A stretch of 59,840 nt of DNA from the NCBI GenBank assembly GCA_022844015.1, contig JALHMO010000013.1:1-59840 (forward strand). Reading direction: 5' to 3'. A model generated the notes under the pieces. The model was given only the letters and a program-made list of their open reading frames with translations. It had not been told where the DNA came from and did no database searches. Positions 59,269-59,840 of this stretch are shown here, piece after piece; position 1 is the first letter of the stretch, and every line of letters starts with the position of its first letter. Source of the DNA: Reyranella sp. GTDB taxonomy: Bacteria > Pseudomonadota > Alphaproteobacteria > Reyranellales > Reyranellaceae. The translations under genes and the position numbers were made by a program.

Positions 59269-59840
59269 ATGCGCTTCAAGAACAAGGTGGCCCTGATCAC
59301 GGCCGCGGCGAACGGCATCGGCCGTGCCACGGCCGGCATCATGGTCGGGGAGGGCGCGACGGTGATCGCCGTCGACAACAACCAGGGCCGGCTCGACGAG
59401 GCGGTGCCGTCGCTGCGCGCCGCCGCCGGCACGTCGGGCGGCAAGGTGCTCGGCACGCTGGCCGACGCCCTCGATGCCACGGCGGTCGACACGCTGATCG
59501 ACGAGGTGGCGCGCACGCACGGCTCGATCGACATCCTGGTCAACGCGGTGGGCGGCAGCACGGTGATCGATCGGCCGACCGCGACCACCGAGCAGCTCAC
59601 CTTGGCCGAATGGCAGAAGCTGATCGCCTTCAACCTCGACGCCACCTTCCTGTGCACGCATGCGGTGATTCCGGTCATGAAGCGCCAGCGCAGCGGCAAG
59701 ATCGTCAACCTGGCGTCGATCGCCGGACGTGGCCTCAGCTTCAACAGCTCGAGCGCCTACGCCGCGGCGAAGGGCGGCATCATCGCCTTCACCCGCAAGC
59801 TCGCCTACGAGCTCGGGCCGGACGGCATCAACGTCAACGC
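59269..59840 (+). CDS. SDR family oxidoreductase, partial at right edge
   Basis: 190 codons are visible; the 3' end is beyond the window. Begins MRFKNKVALITAAANGIGRA, so the usual TGxxxGxG reads TAAANGIG, with Ala in place of the first Gly. Then VNAVGGSTVIDRP, Ser in NLASIAGRG and Tyr/Lys in YAAAKGG, all in order. GCGAGGGAACG precedes the ATG. The remaining 50-70 residues are missing only because of the window edge. Confidence 0.87.
   Translation, partial: MRFKNKVALITAAANGIGRATAGIMVGEGATVIAVDNNQGRLDEAVPSLRAAAGTSGGKVLGTLADALDATAVDTLIDEVARTHGSIDILVNAVGGSTVIDRPTATTEQLTLAEWQKLIAFNLDATFLCTHAVIPVMKRQRSGKIVNLASIAGRGLSFNSSSAYAAAKGGIIAFTRKLAYELGPDGINVN

Overview
The window is GC-rich bacterial chromosome, most likely from a heterotrophic alphaproteobacterium of the Rhizobiales/Rhodospirillales type (Bradyrhizobium- or Reyranella-like). 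That placement is an inference. It rests on the number of orphan Bug/TctC solute-binding proteins, SDR dehydrogenases, acyl-CoA dehydrogenases and amidohydrolases, a Liv-type ABC operon beside an RpiR regulator, and many palindromic intergenic repeats. No rRNA, tRNA, phage, transposase or CRISPR gene was seen. The first 14 bases match the 3' end of the Illumina adapter, so the left edge is a read or contig end. About 240 bases next to it have a codon style unlike the rest.

Layout. 1-1.3 kb: partial membrane protein, Lrp-type ligand-binding domain, UPF0114 membrane protein. 1.3-7.3 kb: amidohydrolase divergent from an SDR, then a GMC oxidoreductase and a two-component Rieske oxygenase (beta before alpha) with a 70-aa protein. 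7.3-13.8 kb: Bug protein, and a tightly overlapped TauD-SDR-SDR-alpha/beta hydrolase operon divergent from IclR plus Bug. 13.9-18.4 kb: amidohydrolase and methylmalonate-semialdehyde dehydrogenase, serine hydrolase, cupin. 18.6-20.9 kb: MFS pump and divergent TetR with two palindromic operators. 21-26 kb: D-aminoacylase-like hydrolase, nucleotidyltransferase, EthD protein, dienelactone-hydrolase-like protein, Bug protein. 26.4-30 kb: an unusual ureohydrolase-fold protein downstream of a truncated ABC ATPase, LysR, M28 peptidase. 30-40 kb: epoxide-hydrolase-like protein, a pair of small four-cysteine exported proteins, an EamA-SDR-hydrolase-acyl-CoA dehydrogenase run, Bug, VOC, YidH-like protein, second acyl-CoA dehydrogenase. 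40-44.7 kb: small membrane protein, feruloyl-CoA-synthetase-like ligase, winged-helix/TPR regulator. 44.7-51 kb: six-gene Liv-type ABC operon with an abnormal third ATPase, divergent from RpiR. 51-59.8 kb: repeat-rich gap, ppc, small ABM-fold protein, PPOX-like protein, three SDRs (last one cut by the window edge) and an M20 amidohydrolase.

Most of the region is accessory catabolism: uptake receptors, ring-cleavage or hydroxylation enzymes, acyl-CoA oxidation and hydrolases, each with a local regulator. The only clearly central gene is ppc. The most unusual items are: the ureohydrolase-fold protein, which lacks a metal-binding His and the substrate Glu and appears to use the start of a broken ABC ATPase gene; the Liv-operon ATPase lacking the helical subdomain and signature motif; the tandem four-Cys exported proteins with exact 15-30-15 cysteine spacing; and a family of nested ~310-bp palindromic repeats.
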